From NCBI RefSeq assembly GCF_003574395.1, contig NZ_QMJY01000013.1, forward strand, positions 124,001-188,000: a stretch of 64,000 nt of DNA. The letters are read 5' to 3'. A program made the position numbers and the translations under genes. The stretch comes from Tabrizicola thermarum. Its GTDB lineage: Bacteria; Pseudomonadota; Alphaproteobacteria; Rhodobacterales; Rhodobacteraceae. The notes under the pieces were generated by a model, which saw nothing but the letters and a program-made list of their open reading frames with translations, was not told where the DNA came from and searched no databases. Of the stretch, positions 34,669 to 43,545 are shown one piece after another; positions within the stretch are counted from its first letter, which is position 1; the number at the start of each line of letters is the position of its first letter.

Positions 34669-36030
34669 TCAATCCGATTGCTGCAGCCTGGGCCAGCGGA
34701 TTTCAAGGGCGAAACCCTTGTCGGTGGGTGGAAGGGTCAGGCGTGCACCATGGCGGGCGGCGATGGCGCGGACGAGGGCAAGGCCGAGGCCGTGGCCCGG
34801 GGTGGCGCGGTCACGCTCGGCGCGCGTGAAGCGGTCGAAGGCCTCGGGTTTGAGCGCGTCGGGAAGGCCGGGGCCGGTGTCGGCGACGCGCATCAGGATA
34901 CGGTCGTCTTGGGGGGTGAGGTCGAGGGTGAGGTGGTCGCCAGCGGCACAGTATTTGATGGCGTTGTCGAGGAGGTTCGACAGGACCTGGGCGATCAGGT
35001 TGCGGTCGCCGAGGATGGTGAGGCCCGGGGTGATCCGGGCTTGTGCGATGAGACCCTTGTCCTCAAGCAGGGGGTCGTAGAGGTCCCAGACCTCGGACGC
35101 GGTGGCGGAGAGGTCGACGGGGACAAGACCACCGCCGGTGCCCTGGTCGGCCTCGGCGCGGCTGATGTCGAGGAGGCTGTCGAACATGCGGATCGCCTGA
35201 CGCATCTCGGCCTTCAGATCGGCGGCAAGGTCGGATTGGCCCTCGATCTTGCTCAGCTTCTGGAGCATCCGGTTGAGAGGGGTGCGCAGTTCGTGGGCGA
35301 TGGTGTCCGAGAGGCGGTGGGTGGCGCGGTTCAGGTTCTCGATCCGGTCAAGCATGGCGTGGACGTGGGTTTCGAGGAGGCCGAATTCGTCATCCGAGCG
35401 GGGGCCGGGAAGACGGGCGTCCAAGGCGCCATCGGCGACGCGGTCGGCAAGCATGTTGATCCGGTTGATCCGGGTCATGACCAAGCGGGCGGCCAGTCCG
35501 CCGACTAGCGCGCCCGCGACGAGGAGGGCGGCAAGGAGGGCGAGCATCCCGCGCTTCAGGGCGGCGAGGGTATCGTCGACGGGTTGGAGGCTGCGGGCGA
35601 CGAGGAGGGGGAAGCCTCCGGGAAGTTCGCGCGCGACGGCGAGCCAGCGGGTTGCGCCTTCGGTGAAGATCGTGGCGTTGTCGCTGGTGAAGGTGTCACC
35701 CTTGGGGGCGAGGGTCCTTGGCCAGTCGGGACGGGTTCCGGCAAGGGCTGCGCCGGTCCGGTCCATGAGGAGGAGCATTTCGTCCCCCGTGGCCGCCGTG
35801 GCACGATAGTCGATGGCTTGCCGCAGCGCGATGATGCGGCGCTGGTCGTAAAGTGCGGCAAGGCCGTTCAGGTCGGCGGTGAGCAGGGTTTGCTGGGCCT
35901 GCATGAGGCGGGTCTCCACCAGCCGGTATTGCAGGGCCATGGCAGCGAGGGAGAGGAGGGTGACGGCCAGCGCCATGAGGGCGGCGAGGCGCAGGGTGGC
36001 GCGGGCGGCGATGGGCCTTGCGCTGCTCAC
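34669..36030 (-). CDS. Sensor histidine kinase of the protease locus
   Basis: A 453-residue OmpR-type sensor kinase: N-terminal transmembrane helix (LAALMALAVTLLSLAAMALQ), ~130-residue periplasmic sensor, second helix (LLAALLVAGALVGGLAARLV), HAMP domain, HisKA with H box TIAHELRTPLNRML, and HATPase_c with NLLDNAIKYC and DTGPGLP. GTG 36030 overlaps the regulator stop (GTGA). The periplasmic sensor shows no known domain. Position inside the protease operon implies that it senses an envelope signal controlling these proteases. Confidence 0.93.
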   Translation of the reverse strand: MSSARPIAARATLRLAALMALAVTLLSLAAMALQYRLVETRLMQAQQTLLTADLNGLAALYDQRRIIALRQAIDYRATAATGDEMLLLMDRTGAALAGTRPDWPRTLAPKGDTFTSDNATIFTEGATRWLAVARELPGGFPLLVARSLQPVDDTLAALKRGMLALLAALLVAGALVGGLAARLVMTRINRINMLADRVADGALDARLPGPRSDDEFGLLETHVHAMLDRIENLNRATHRLSDTIAHELRTPLNRMLQKLSKIEGQSDLAADLKAEMRQAIRMFDSLLDISRAEADQGTGGGLVPVDLSATASEVWDLYDPLLEDKGLIAQARITPGLTILGDRNLIAQVLSNLLDNAIKYCAAGDHLTLDLTPQDDRILMRVADTGPGLPDALKPEAFDRFTRAERDRATPGHGLGLALVRAIAARHGARLTLPPTDKGFALEIRWPRLQQSD

Positions 36031-36719
36031 GCGGGGAGGGGCGCAAAGATGTAGCCCTCGCCCCGGGCGGTCTGGATGGCGGTTGCTCCGGCGTCCTCCA
36101 GCTTGCGGCGCAGGCGGCCGACGTGGACGTCGACCACATTGGTGCCGGGGTCGAAGTGGAGATTCCAGACGTTTTCAAGGAGTTGCATCCGGGTCACCAC
36201 CTGACCGGCGTTGCGGGCAAAGTAGGTGAGGAGGTCGAATTCCCTGGGGCTGATAGGGACATGGGCGCGACGGAAGTGGACAGTGCGGGCCTTGAGACGG
36301 ATTTCAAGGTCGCCAAAGGCCATGAGGTCGTTGTCGAGGACCTGAATCGTGCCCCGGCGCAGAAGGGCGCGAAGGCGGGCGCGAAGCTCTTCGGGTTCGA
36401 AAGGTTTGGGAAGGTAGTCATCGGCGCCCTTCTCCAGACCTTCCACCCGGTTGGCAGCGCGGCCGAGGGCGGAGAGGATGAGGATCAGGGCGGTCGATCC
36501 CCCGGCGCGGATGCGGGCCATCGCGTCCACTCCGTCGCCTCCCGGGAGCATACGGTCAAGGACGATGACCTGGTATTGTGCGCTGGTGGCGGCCTCGATG
36601 CCCGAGGGGAGCGTGTCGCGGTGGTCGGTGGCGCAGCCCAGGGCCTCGGCCTCGGCGCGGATCGCGGCGGCGGTCTCGGGGTCGTCTTCGATGATCAGGA
36701 TGCGGTCCATGTGCGACAT
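36027..36719 (-). CDS. OmpR-family response regulator of the protease locus
   Basis: A 230-residue two-domain regulator. The receiver has acidic residues E11-D12-D13 and phosphoacceptor Asp55 (VLDRMLPG), with Lys in YLPKPFEPEEL. The C-terminal winged helix has the typical PISPREFDLLTYFARNAGQVVTRMQLLENVWNLHFDPGTNVVDVHVGRLRRKLE. ATG 36719 directly follows the upstream protease stop (TGAATG); an internal ATG at 36710 is also possible. It probably binds the divergent control region near 38.1 kb. Confidence 0.94.
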   Translation of the reverse strand: MSHMDRILIIEDDPETAAAIRAEAEALGCATDHRDTLPSGIEAATSAQYQVIVLDRMLPGGDGVDAMARIRAGGSTALILILSALGRAANRVEGLEKGADDYLPKPFEPEELRARLRALLRRGTIQVLDNDLMAFGDLEIRLKARTVHFRRAHVPISPREFDLLTYFARNAGQVVTRMQLLENVWNLHFDPGTNVVDVHVGRLRRKLEDAGATAIQTARGEGYIFAPLPA

Positions 36720-38030
36720 TCAGAATACCACCACGTCGGGGTCAAGGACATTTGCGCCCCCGACAGGGCGGACGCCCTCGGGCGCGTGCCAGGGGTCGAG
36801 GCGGATGTGCCGGGTCGCGCCGCCTGGGGCCTGGAGGAGGAGGAGCGCGGGGGCGGTGAACTGGTAGGTGGTCAGGTCCTGCGGGGCGCCGTTGATCGCA
36901 AGGATGCGGTCGCCCTTGGCAAGGCCTGCAAGAAGGGCGGGAGAGGTATCGGTGAGCGCGGTGACGATACCCTGCCCGTCCAGCGTCACGCCAAGTTCGG
37001 CGAGGCTGTAGGCGCTCACGGTCGCGGGGGCACGGGGGGCCTCGCGGGTGCGGAGGCTAGCGGGGTCCCTGGCGGTGAGGGCGAGGGTTAGGCTCTGCTC
37101 TTGCCCGGCGCGGAGGAGGGTGACGGTCGCCATGCCCTGTGCGCTGGCTTTCTCGATGGCGAAGGCGAAATCGCCGGGTTTGGCAAGTGGGATGTCGTCG
37201 GTGGCGGTGAGGATGTCACCGGGTTTCAGGCCAGCGGCTGCGGCCAGGCTGCCGGGGGCGACTGCGTCGATGAGGAGGCCTTGGGCTTCGATGCCAAGTG
37301 TCTCGGCGATCTGGCGGTCGACAGGGCGGGCGGTGAGGCCGAGGGTGGGGAACGGGGGGAGGGTTTCGTCGATGAGACCCTGGACGATGCGGTGTAGTTC
37401 GGCCGTGGGGATGGCGTAGGCGATGCCGACGAACATCCGGCTGCCATCGGCGATGCGGGAGTTCATGCCGAGAAGCCGGCCTTGGGCGTCGACCAGCGGG
37501 CCGCCGGAGGAGCCGGGGTTCACGGCGGCATCGTGTTGCAGCATCAGGATCGGGACCGCGATGTCTGTCTGCCGCGCAAGAGAGGAGATGCGGCCCTCGG
37601 TCAGGGTGAACTCGATCCCGAGGGGCGCGCCGAGGGCGAAGACTTCATCGCCGAGTTCCGGAGTGTCGGGGGAGAGGCGCAGGCCCTTGGTGGAGGTCGG
37701 GAGGGAGATCACGGCAACGTCGCGGACGGGGTCGCGGGCGATGACGAGGGCTGTCCGGTCAAGCCCTTTGCGGTCGATCAGGCGGACCTCCTCGGCGTCG
37801 GCGACCACATGGGCGTTGGTGACGGCGACCTCGCCGGTTGCCCAGAGGAAGGCCGAGCCGAGGAAGCGGTCGTTCGCGTCGGCAGAGCGGACGGTAAAGA
37901 CCTTGTTCATCGCGTCGTCGAGCGGCGAGGCGCTGGCGGGGCCGAGGACGACGACCAGCGCCACGACCACCAGCACGGCCAGCGCCTCGATGGTGTAGAG
38001 CGGTCTCTGCCGCCTTGGTTTGGCCTGCAT
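36720..38030 (-). CDS. HtrA/DegP-like S1C serine protease with two PDZ-like domains
   Basis: A 436-residue protein with an N-terminal hydrophobic segment (residues 16-34) acting as signal peptide or anchor. The trypsin-like core has His74 (TNAHVV), Asp104 (RDVAVI) and Ser175 (NPGSSGGPL). Two PDZ-like regions follow: LLIDAVAPGSLAAAAGLKPGD and ALTDTSPALLAGLAKGDRILAINGAP. HtrA proteases degrade misfolded envelope proteins or process regulators in response to stress. It is the first gene of the minus-strand operon, coupled to the two-component genes, so its level and the sensor may form a feedback loop. Confidence 0.92.
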   Translation of the reverse strand: MQAKPRRQRPLYTIEALAVLVVVALVVVLGPASASPLDDAMNKVFTVRSADANDRFLGSAFLWATGEVAVTNAHVVADAEEVRLIDRKGLDRTALVIARDPVRDVAVISLPTSTKGLRLSPDTPELGDEVFALGAPLGIEFTLTEGRISSLARQTDIAVPILMLQHDAAVNPGSSGGPLVDAQGRLLGMNSRIADGSRMFVGIAYAIPTAELHRIVQGLIDETLPPFPTLGLTARPVDRQIAETLGIEAQGLLIDAVAPGSLAAAAGLKPGDILTATDDIPLAKPGDFAFAIEKASAQGMATVTLLRAGQEQSLTLALTARDPASLRTREAPRAPATVSAYSLAELGVTLDGQGIVTALTDTSPALLAGLAKGDRILAINGAPQDLTTYQFTAPALLLLQAPGGATRHIRLDPWHAPEGVRPVGGANVLDPDVVVF

Positions 38031-38085
38031 TATGAAAACCCTTGTTCTGCCTTGATGCGGCCTTGCTAGCGGTCAGGGTGCTGCG

Positions 38086-38144
38086 GGTCCCGTGACAAAA
38101 CCTGTCATCCGGAATTCCCGCATTTACAGGCAGGAAACGGGACC
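38086..38144. promoter_or_regulatory. 59-bp nested palindrome in the divergent control region
   Basis: Outer arms GGTCCCGT (38086-38093) and ACGGGACC (38137-38144), inner arms CCTGT (38101-38105) and ACAGG (38126-38130), and a central palindrome GGAATTCC (38111-38118) all share nearly the same centre (about 38115). It lies between the divergent HtrA-like operon and the PPC-like/caspase pair, 38-96 nt before the latter's ATG. It could be a multi-site operator or a leader-RNA structure. Confidence 0.65.
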
Positions 38145-38181
38145 GCATGTTCGACGCACCAAAAGCCGGAAGAGTGCTACG

Positions 38182-38799
38182 ATGCGCCCATTGCTTGCCC
38201 TTTGCCTTGTCAGCCTTGCCCTGCCCGCCTGGGCAGAAGCTCCGTCCCCGGTGAAGGTGGCGGAACTGTCGGCGCGTTTGTATGCGGCGGGGATGGAGGC
38301 AGGCGATCCCCTGCTGGTTCTGTCGGCGGCGAAGCTGCGCAAGGGGCTGTCGCCGGTGAAGGGGCCGCGTGCAGCGGTGGATGGCGTGGCCGGAGAGGGC
38401 CGCCCGCTGGGCTGGGAGGAAATGCTCGCCTCTGCTGCGGCGCTGGCGGCGGGGGATGCGGTTATACTGGGTCTTGTCCAGGATGCCTTGGTCGAGACGA
38501 CGAAGGGCGTGGCCTCCGGGCCGGTCTACAACATCGGGTCACTCGGCAACGGCAAGGGCGACACCTATCCGCCGATCGAGTTCCGGGGCGGGGAATATGC
38601 CGAGGTCTATGTCGAGGCGAAGGCTGCGGTGAACCTGAACCTCAGCGTCTTTGACGACAGGGGGCGGCTGGTCTGTTCGGACACCGATATCAGCCACATC
38701 GCCTATTGCGGCTGGACCCCGGCCACGGGCGGCAGCTTTACGCTGAAGGTGGAGAACAAGGGCCCGGCCGGGGCCGAGTATGCGTTGATGACAAACTGA
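38182..38799 (+). CDS. Secreted protein with C-terminal PPC-like beta domain, partner of caspase
   Basis: A 205-residue protein with signal peptide RPLLALCLVSLALPAWA. The N-terminal half is helical (VKVAELSARLYAAGMEAGDPLLVLSAAKL). The C-terminal ~90 residues look like a bacterial pre-peptidase (PPC) beta sandwich: YPPIEFRGGEYAEVYVEAKA, LNLSVFDDRGRLVCSDTD, CGWTPATGGSFTLKVENKG. The stop overlaps the start of the downstream caspase (TGATG), so the products are made together and may bind each other. No catalytic residues seen. Confidence 0.78.
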   Translation: MRPLLALCLVSLALPAWAEAPSPVKVAELSARLYAAGMEAGDPLLVLSAAKLRKGLSPVKGPRAAVDGVAGEGRPLGWEEMLASAAALAAGDAVILGLVQDALVETTKGVASGPVYNIGSLGNGKGDTYPPIEFRGGEYAEVYVEAKAAVNLNLSVFDDRGRLVCSDTDISHIAYCGWTPATGGSFTLKVENKGPAGAEYALMTN

Positions 38800-40847
38800 T
38801 GAGAATAATTTTCACCCTCGCACTGTGCCTGGCCGTCGGACCTGCAATGGCGCGGGAAAACTATGCGCTGCTGATCGGGGCGAACCAGTATCCGTCGCTG
38901 GAGCAGCAGTGGTGGCTGAAGGGTCCGGCGAACGACGTGCAGCTGGTGGCGACCTATCTGACCACGGCGGCTCCGGTGGCTTTCGCTGCGCAGAATGTGA
39001 CGGTGCTGTCCGACGGGGTGGCGGGGGCGAAGGCTCCAACCCTGGCGGCGATCCGGGGGGCGTTTGCAGAGCTCGCGGCAAAGGTGCGGCCGGGGGATTT
39101 CGTCTATCTGCATTTCTCGGGACACGGCACCCAGGCCCCGGCGGTAGACCCCGCGACCGAGTTGGACGGGCTGGACGAGTTGTTTCTGCCGGTGGACATA
39201 GGGCCCTGGTCGGATCAGGTCGGCTCGGTCGAGAATGCGCTGGTCGATGACGAGATCGGGGCGCTGATCGACGGGTTGCGGGTCAAGGGCGCCGACGTCT
39301 GGGCGGTGTTTGATTCGTGTCATTCGGGGACAGCGACGCGGGCGGTTGAGGCCGAGGATGTCCGGGTGCGGCAACTGTCGCCCGAGGTGCTGGGGATAGA
39401 CATGGGCGCGGTCGGGCTGTCGCGGTCGGTGGACCCGCGGGCCACGGAGGCACCATTCGATGCGGGGTCGGGCGACGGATCGTTTGTGGCGTTCTTCGCG
39501 GCCCAGACCAACGAGGTAACGCCGGAGAAGAACCTGCCGAGGGGCAAGCCGGGGCGGAAGCCGCAAGGGGTGTTCACCTGGACGCTGATGGAGGTGCTGG
39601 CAGAGTATCCCAACGCGACCTATGGGCAGATCGGGCAAGAGGTGCTGCGGCGCTATGCGGTAAAGAACCTGGCGAAATCGACGCCGCTGTTCGAGGGCGA
39701 TCTGGACCGGGTGGTCTTTGGGGGCAAAGGCGGGGCGCGGGTGTCGCAGTGGCAGGCGGAGGTGGCCGACGGTCAGTTTACAATCCCTGCGGGGGCGCTG
39801 CATGGGCTGACGACGGGCACGGTGCTGGCGGTGATGGGCTCGGCGGCCGACCCGGATGCGGCGGCGCTGGGGTTTGTGGAACTGACCTCTGTCGAGAGTT
39901 TCACCTCGCTGGGTCGGGCGGTGGAGAAGGACGGGAAGGTCCTGCCTGCGGACTTGCCGAAGGGCGTCACGCTGCGGAAGCTGAACGAGACGCTGGACTT
40001 CACGCTGACTGTGGCGCTGCCTGCGGCGGGGACGGCTCCGGCGGATGCGTTGCTGGCGGCCATGGGAGCGTTGCAGGAAGCCTCGGGTTCTCGGCTGGCT
40101 TTCGTCGCGCCGGATCAGGAGGCGGACTTGCGGCTGGCGGTGCTGCCGGACAGCCCGCGGCCGGATGCGATCTGGGTGCTGCCCTCGACCGGGCTGGCCG
40201 AGGATCTGGCGGGGACGCCCTCGGTGTCGACGGACGACAAGGACGGGGCGGCGCTGGCGGCAGTGCTGGCGGATACGCTGATCACGATGGCGCGGGCGCA
40301 GAACCTGTTGAAGCTGGCGGGGGCGGTGGGGTCAGTGACCCCGGATGTCGAGGTGGAACTGCTGACGCGGACGCCCGAGGACCGGACGCTGCGGCCCCTG
40401 CCCTTCGCGCCGGTGCCGGTGCTGGTACCGGATGACGAAGTGCATGTGCTGGCGCGGAATAATGGCGCGGGGCCGGTGGACGTGAATGTCCTTTATATCG
40501 GCGCGGACTGGTCGATCAGCCATTGGTTCAGTGGCCGGTTGCAGCCCGGTGACGCGTTGAAGAAGGGATTGTTCAAGATTTCGGCAGATGTCCTGGGGCA
40601 GGAGCGGATGCTGGTGGTGGTAACCCCTGCCCGCCCGCAAATCCCGGTGGAGGACCTGAGCTATCTGGCGCAAGACGCGCTGGATGTGTCGCGGACGGTG
40701 GGTGGCTCGGCGTTCGATGCGGCGCTGGCGGAGGCGGGGTTCGGTCAGACGACCCGGGGAGCGATTGCCCTGACGGATGACGTTGCGGAGTCCGGGTCGG
40801 GGCCTGCGATCCTGTCGCTGGAACTGCGGACGGTCGCCCGGGAATAA
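38799..40847 (+). CDS. Second secreted caspase-fold (C14) protease
   Basis: A 682-residue protein with signal peptide RIIFTLALCLAVGPAMA. Catalytic His109 (FSGHGTQAP) and Cys174 (VFDSCHSGTATRA) flank the acidic loop LDGLDELFLPVD and GSVENALVDDEI. The GPANDVQL block near residue 42 parallels GPANDARL of the other caspase. The C-terminal region ends in a beta domain with VHVLARNNGAGPVDVNVLYI, equivalent to that of the first caspase. It overlaps the PPC-like gene by 1 nt. Asp near the S1 loop suggests preference for basic residues, as known for meta- and orthocaspases; this is inference. Confidence 0.9.
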   Translation: MRIIFTLALCLAVGPAMARENYALLIGANQYPSLEQQWWLKGPANDVQLVATYLTTAAPVAFAAQNVTVLSDGVAGAKAPTLAAIRGAFAELAAKVRPGDFVYLHFSGHGTQAPAVDPATELDGLDELFLPVDIGPWSDQVGSVENALVDDEIGALIDGLRVKGADVWAVFDSCHSGTATRAVEAEDVRVRQLSPEVLGIDMGAVGLSRSVDPRATEAPFDAGSGDGSFVAFFAAQTNEVTPEKNLPRGKPGRKPQGVFTWTLMEVLAEYPNATYGQIGQEVLRRYAVKNLAKSTPLFEGDLDRVVFGGKGGARVSQWQAEVADGQFTIPAGALHGLTTGTVLAVMGSAADPDAAALGFVELTSVESFTSLGRAVEKDGKVLPADLPKGVTLRKLNETLDFTLTVALPAAGTAPADALLAAMGALQEASGSRLAFVAPDQEADLRLAVLPDSPRPDAIWVLPSTGLAEDLAGTPSVSTDDKDGAALAAVLADTLITMARAQNLLKLAGAVGSVTPDVEVELLTRTPEDRTLRPLPFAPVPVLVPDDEVHVLARNNGAGPVDVNVLYIGADWSISHWFSGRLQPGDALKKGLFKISADVLGQERMLVVVTPARPQIPVEDLSYLAQDALDVSRTVGGSAFDAALAEAGFGQTTRGAIALTDDVAESGSGPAILSLELRTVARE

Positions 40848-40862
40848 GGCTTTGATCTGCAA

Positions 40863-40915
40863 GCATTGCTGCGCAGCATTGGGTGCAGCATTGCTTCGCC
40901 TTTGCTGCGCAGAAG
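40863..40915. repeat. Repeat-rich spacer between convergent caspase and MFS genes
   Basis: The spacer holds a 12-bp palindrome TGCTGCGCAGCA (40867-40878), an 11-bp direct repeat TTGCTGCGCAG (40866-40876 and 40902-40912), and several GCATTG copies. GCTTC/GAAGC arms (40893-40897 and 40912-40916) allow a hairpin reaching the MFS stop codon. It probably acts as a bidirectional terminator; there is no T-tract. Confidence 0.55.
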
Positions 40916-42106
40916 CTAGCGCCGGTCGGCGACCCGGAGCGAGGCGGCTCCGATCAGCGAGGCGGCCACGCCGAAAAGCGCCACGGCGCCATAGCCCGAC
41001 AGTGTCGTGCCGAGGGAAAAGCAGCCTGCCGCGATCACGTCCCCTGCAAGCCGCTGGACCGCCATGAGCGACGCCCCTGCCCCGGGACGGTCGGCAAGCA
41101 GATCCTGGAGATAGGCGATGGGGACGGTCAGGATGACGGCCCCGCCGATCGCAGCAGGCAGGACGAGGAGCCAGACGAGGGGCGAACCGGCAAGTGCCGG
41201 CAGCAGCGCCACATGCAGGCAGTAGAGCGCGGCACCTGCGAAGATCAGTCGGGTGCTCGGGATGCCGCGGGTCAGGCCGGGGATCATCAGCATGAAGGGG
41301 ACCTCCAGACCGGCTACGAGGCCGACATAGAGCGCGACATCCTGCGGGCCACGCCCGACCGACCGCACCATGACCAGCGAGACGATGGCCATGTAGACTG
41401 TCGAGGCGCTGAACACGGCGCCCAGCGCGATGACGCGGGCGGCGACGCGCGGCTGGCCCATCTCGCTCAGCGCGGCACGGAAGGACAGGCCCGAGGGGCG
41501 GTCGTCCCATCGGGCCGTGCCATCGGCGGGCCAAAGCCGCAGCACCGCAGCAAGCATCAGGATCGACAGCACGAAGGCCACCGGGAAGATCAGGGTGACC
41601 GGGGCTCCCGCTGCGAAGGCGACGGACCAGAGCGGCAGGACCACGACGAAGGGTGCTGCGAAGAGAGCGCGGATCACGGCCATGATCCCGTCGCGCAGAT
41701 CGGGGGGATACCGGGTGGCGGCAAGACGGGCAAGGGCAAAGACCTGGCCGAAGGTCACGCTGCTGATCGGGATCAGAAATGCGGCGGTCAGGGCGAAAGT
41801 CCATCGGGTCGGATGGACCGTCATCAACAGGCAGCCCGTAAGCAGCGCCAGGATGGCGGTCAGCGTGATCCGCTTGCGCCGTGCGGTCTGGTCGGCCCGG
41901 ATGCCGCCGTAGACCGAGGCCGAGACCGCGACCAGCGAGGCAAGCGCCAGAATGATCGCATAGCCCCGGTCTCCGAAACCGAAGCTGTTGACCGCCAGCG
42001 TCGAGACATAGGGGTTGAACGAACAGGCGACTGCGCCTTGCAGGGCAAGAATCAGCCCGGCGGCGCGCAGCACAGGGTCGCTCAGGCAGATGCGGATGGC
42101 GGACAT
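40916..42106 (-). CDS. MFS transporter, sugar-efflux (SetA)-like
   Basis: A 396-residue inner-membrane protein with about 12 hydrophobic helices. The family-like features are GVYGGIRADQTARRKR-type loop after helix 2 (YGGIRADQTARRKRI) and an internal repeat in the second half. It most resembles sugar or drug efflux permeases of the SetA/YdeA kind; the substrate cannot be inferred. It is transcribed on the same strand as the downstream-lying FAD oxidase gene, with a 37-nt gap, so it may be the last gene of the XRE-FAD oxidase-MFS unit. Confidence 0.82.
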   Translation of the reverse strand: MSAIRICLSDPVLRAAGLILALQGAVACSFNPYVSTLAVNSFGFGDRGYAIILALASLVAVSASVYGGIRADQTARRKRITLTAILALLTGCLLMTVHPTRWTFALTAAFLIPISSVTFGQVFALARLAATRYPPDLRDGIMAVIRALFAAPFVVVLPLWSVAFAAGAPVTLIFPVAFVLSILMLAAVLRLWPADGTARWDDRPSGLSFRAALSEMGQPRVAARVIALGAVFSASTVYMAIVSLVMVRSVGRGPQDVALYVGLVAGLEVPFMLMIPGLTRGIPSTRLIFAGAALYCLHVALLPALAGSPLVWLLVLPAAIGGAVILTVPIAYLQDLLADRPGAGASLMAVQRLAGDVIAAGCFSLGTTLSGYGAVALFGVAASLIGAASLRVADRR

Positions 42107-42143
42107 TGCGCCTGCCTATCCCGGGGGCGAAAGGGCCGCAAGA

Positions 42144-43544
42144 TCAGGGGATGACCTTGCCGGGGTTCATGATCCCCTGCGGGTCGAGCGCCTGTTTCAG
42201 CGTCCGCATGACGTCGAGGGCCACCGGGTCCTTGCGGCGCCGCATCGAGGGAAGTTTGGACAACCCGACCCCGTGCTCCGCCGAAAAGCTGCCGCCCAGT
42301 TCCGCCACCACATCCTCGATGGTTTCGAGGACCCTGTCCTTCAGGTCCTCGTCGTCGCGGGTCGGGTAGGCGGTGAAGTGAAGGTTGCCGTCACCAAGAT
42401 GCGCCACGGTGATGGTCCGCGCGCCGGGGTCGAGGGTCTCAACGCGCTGGATGGCGGTGGTCAGGAAAGTGTCAACCTTGTCGAGGGGCAGGCAGACATC
42501 GGTGTCCACCTCGGGGTGGAGACCGACGCCAATCTCGGCGGCGGCCTCGCGCCGGGCCCACATCGCGCGCCGTTGCTTTTCGCTGCGGGCGAGGATGGCG
42601 TCGGTGATGAGACCGGCCTGCATCATGTCTGCAAGGATGCCCTCCAGGGTCGCGATGAGGGGTATGTCACCGTTCGCGTCCGGGGTGGCCTCATGCGGGA
42701 CGGTGGTGGCGGCCTCGATCAGGATGGTGACTTCGGGGATGTGATCGAAGGGCAGGCCAAGGTCGGGCCGGGCTTCGCGCAGGCGTTCGGAGTAGGTGCG
42801 GGGCATGAACTCGAAAGCTTCGACCTTGCCGCCGGTGGCTTCCTGCATGCGGTTGAGCAGGGTGAGCGCGTCGGCAACCGAACGGACGGCAAGGGTGGCC
42901 GTGGCATGGGCCTTCGGTGCGGGGACCAGTTTCATCACGGCGGCGGTGATGATGCCCAGGGTGCCCTCGGCACCTATGAAAAGATTTTTCAGGTCATAGC
43001 CGGAGTTGTCCTTGTGCAGTTCGGACATGAGATTCAGGATGCGGCCGTCGGGCAGGACGACCTCCAGCCCAAGACAGAGGCCGCGGGTGGAGCCATAGCG
43101 CAGGACGTTGGAGCCGCCCGCATTGGTGGACAGGACCCCGCCCAGCATGGCCGACCCCCGTGCACCGAACCAGAGCGGGAAATAAAGGCCCTCTGCCTCG
43201 GCGGCCTCGTGCAGGCGGGAGAGGATGACCCCGGCCTCGGCGATGACCAGCCGGGCGTCGCGCTTGACCTGACGGATGCGGTTCATCCGTTCGAGAGAGA
43301 GGAGGAGGCCGCCCCGCGTCATGGTCCCGCCGACCAGGCCGGTGTTGCCAGAGATGGGCACGACCGGCACGGAATGCTGCGCAGCAATCCTGACGCAGGC
43401 CGCGACCTCGGCGCTCGATCCAGGGCGGACGACGGCGACGGGCTGGCCGTGGTAGCGGCCCATCCAGTCGCGGGCATGGCGCGCCGTGTCGGGGCCGGTC
43501 AGAACGTTGGCGGGGCCGACGGCGGCGGCAAGGTCGGTCAGCAT
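42144..43544 (-). CDS. FAD-binding oxidoreductase, D-lactate/D-2-hydroxyglutarate dehydrogenase family
   Basis: A 466-residue flavoprotein of the vanillyl-alcohol-oxidase/PCMH fold. The FAD-binding domain has PVVPISGNTGLVGGTMTRGGLLLSLERMNRI and GGVLSTNAGGSNVLRYGSTRG. The C-terminal FAD-oxidase domain contains HLGDGNLHFTAYP (metal and substrate binding) and EHGVGLSKL. These fit D-2-hydroxyacid dehydrogenases that pass electrons to ETF or cytochrome. ATG 43544 follows the regulator stop by 1 nt (TGAGATG), so it is under control of the XRE-cupin gene. Confidence 0.9.
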   Translation of the reverse strand: MLTDLAAAVGPANVLTGPDTARHARDWMGRYHGQPVAVVRPGSSAEVAACVRIAAQHSVPVVPISGNTGLVGGTMTRGGLLLSLERMNRIRQVKRDARLVIAEAGVILSRLHEAAEAEGLYFPLWFGARGSAMLGGVLSTNAGGSNVLRYGSTRGLCLGLEVVLPDGRILNLMSELHKDNSGYDLKNLFIGAEGTLGIITAAVMKLVPAPKAHATATLAVRSVADALTLLNRMQEATGGKVEAFEFMPRTYSERLREARPDLGLPFDHIPEVTILIEAATTVPHEATPDANGDIPLIATLEGILADMMQAGLITDAILARSEKQRRAMWARREAAAEIGVGLHPEVDTDVCLPLDKVDTFLTTAIQRVETLDPGARTITVAHLGDGNLHFTAYPTRDDEDLKDRVLETIEDVVAELGGSFSAEHGVGLSKLPSMRRRKDPVALDVMRTLKQALDPQGIMNPGKVIP

Positions 43545-43545
43545 C

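Noticed and set aside
36720-38030. Treating the HtrA-like protease as ordinary DegP housekeeping
   Set aside because: It is translationally coupled to a kinase/regulator pair and co-directional with patatin and caspase genes, so context argues for a specialised role.
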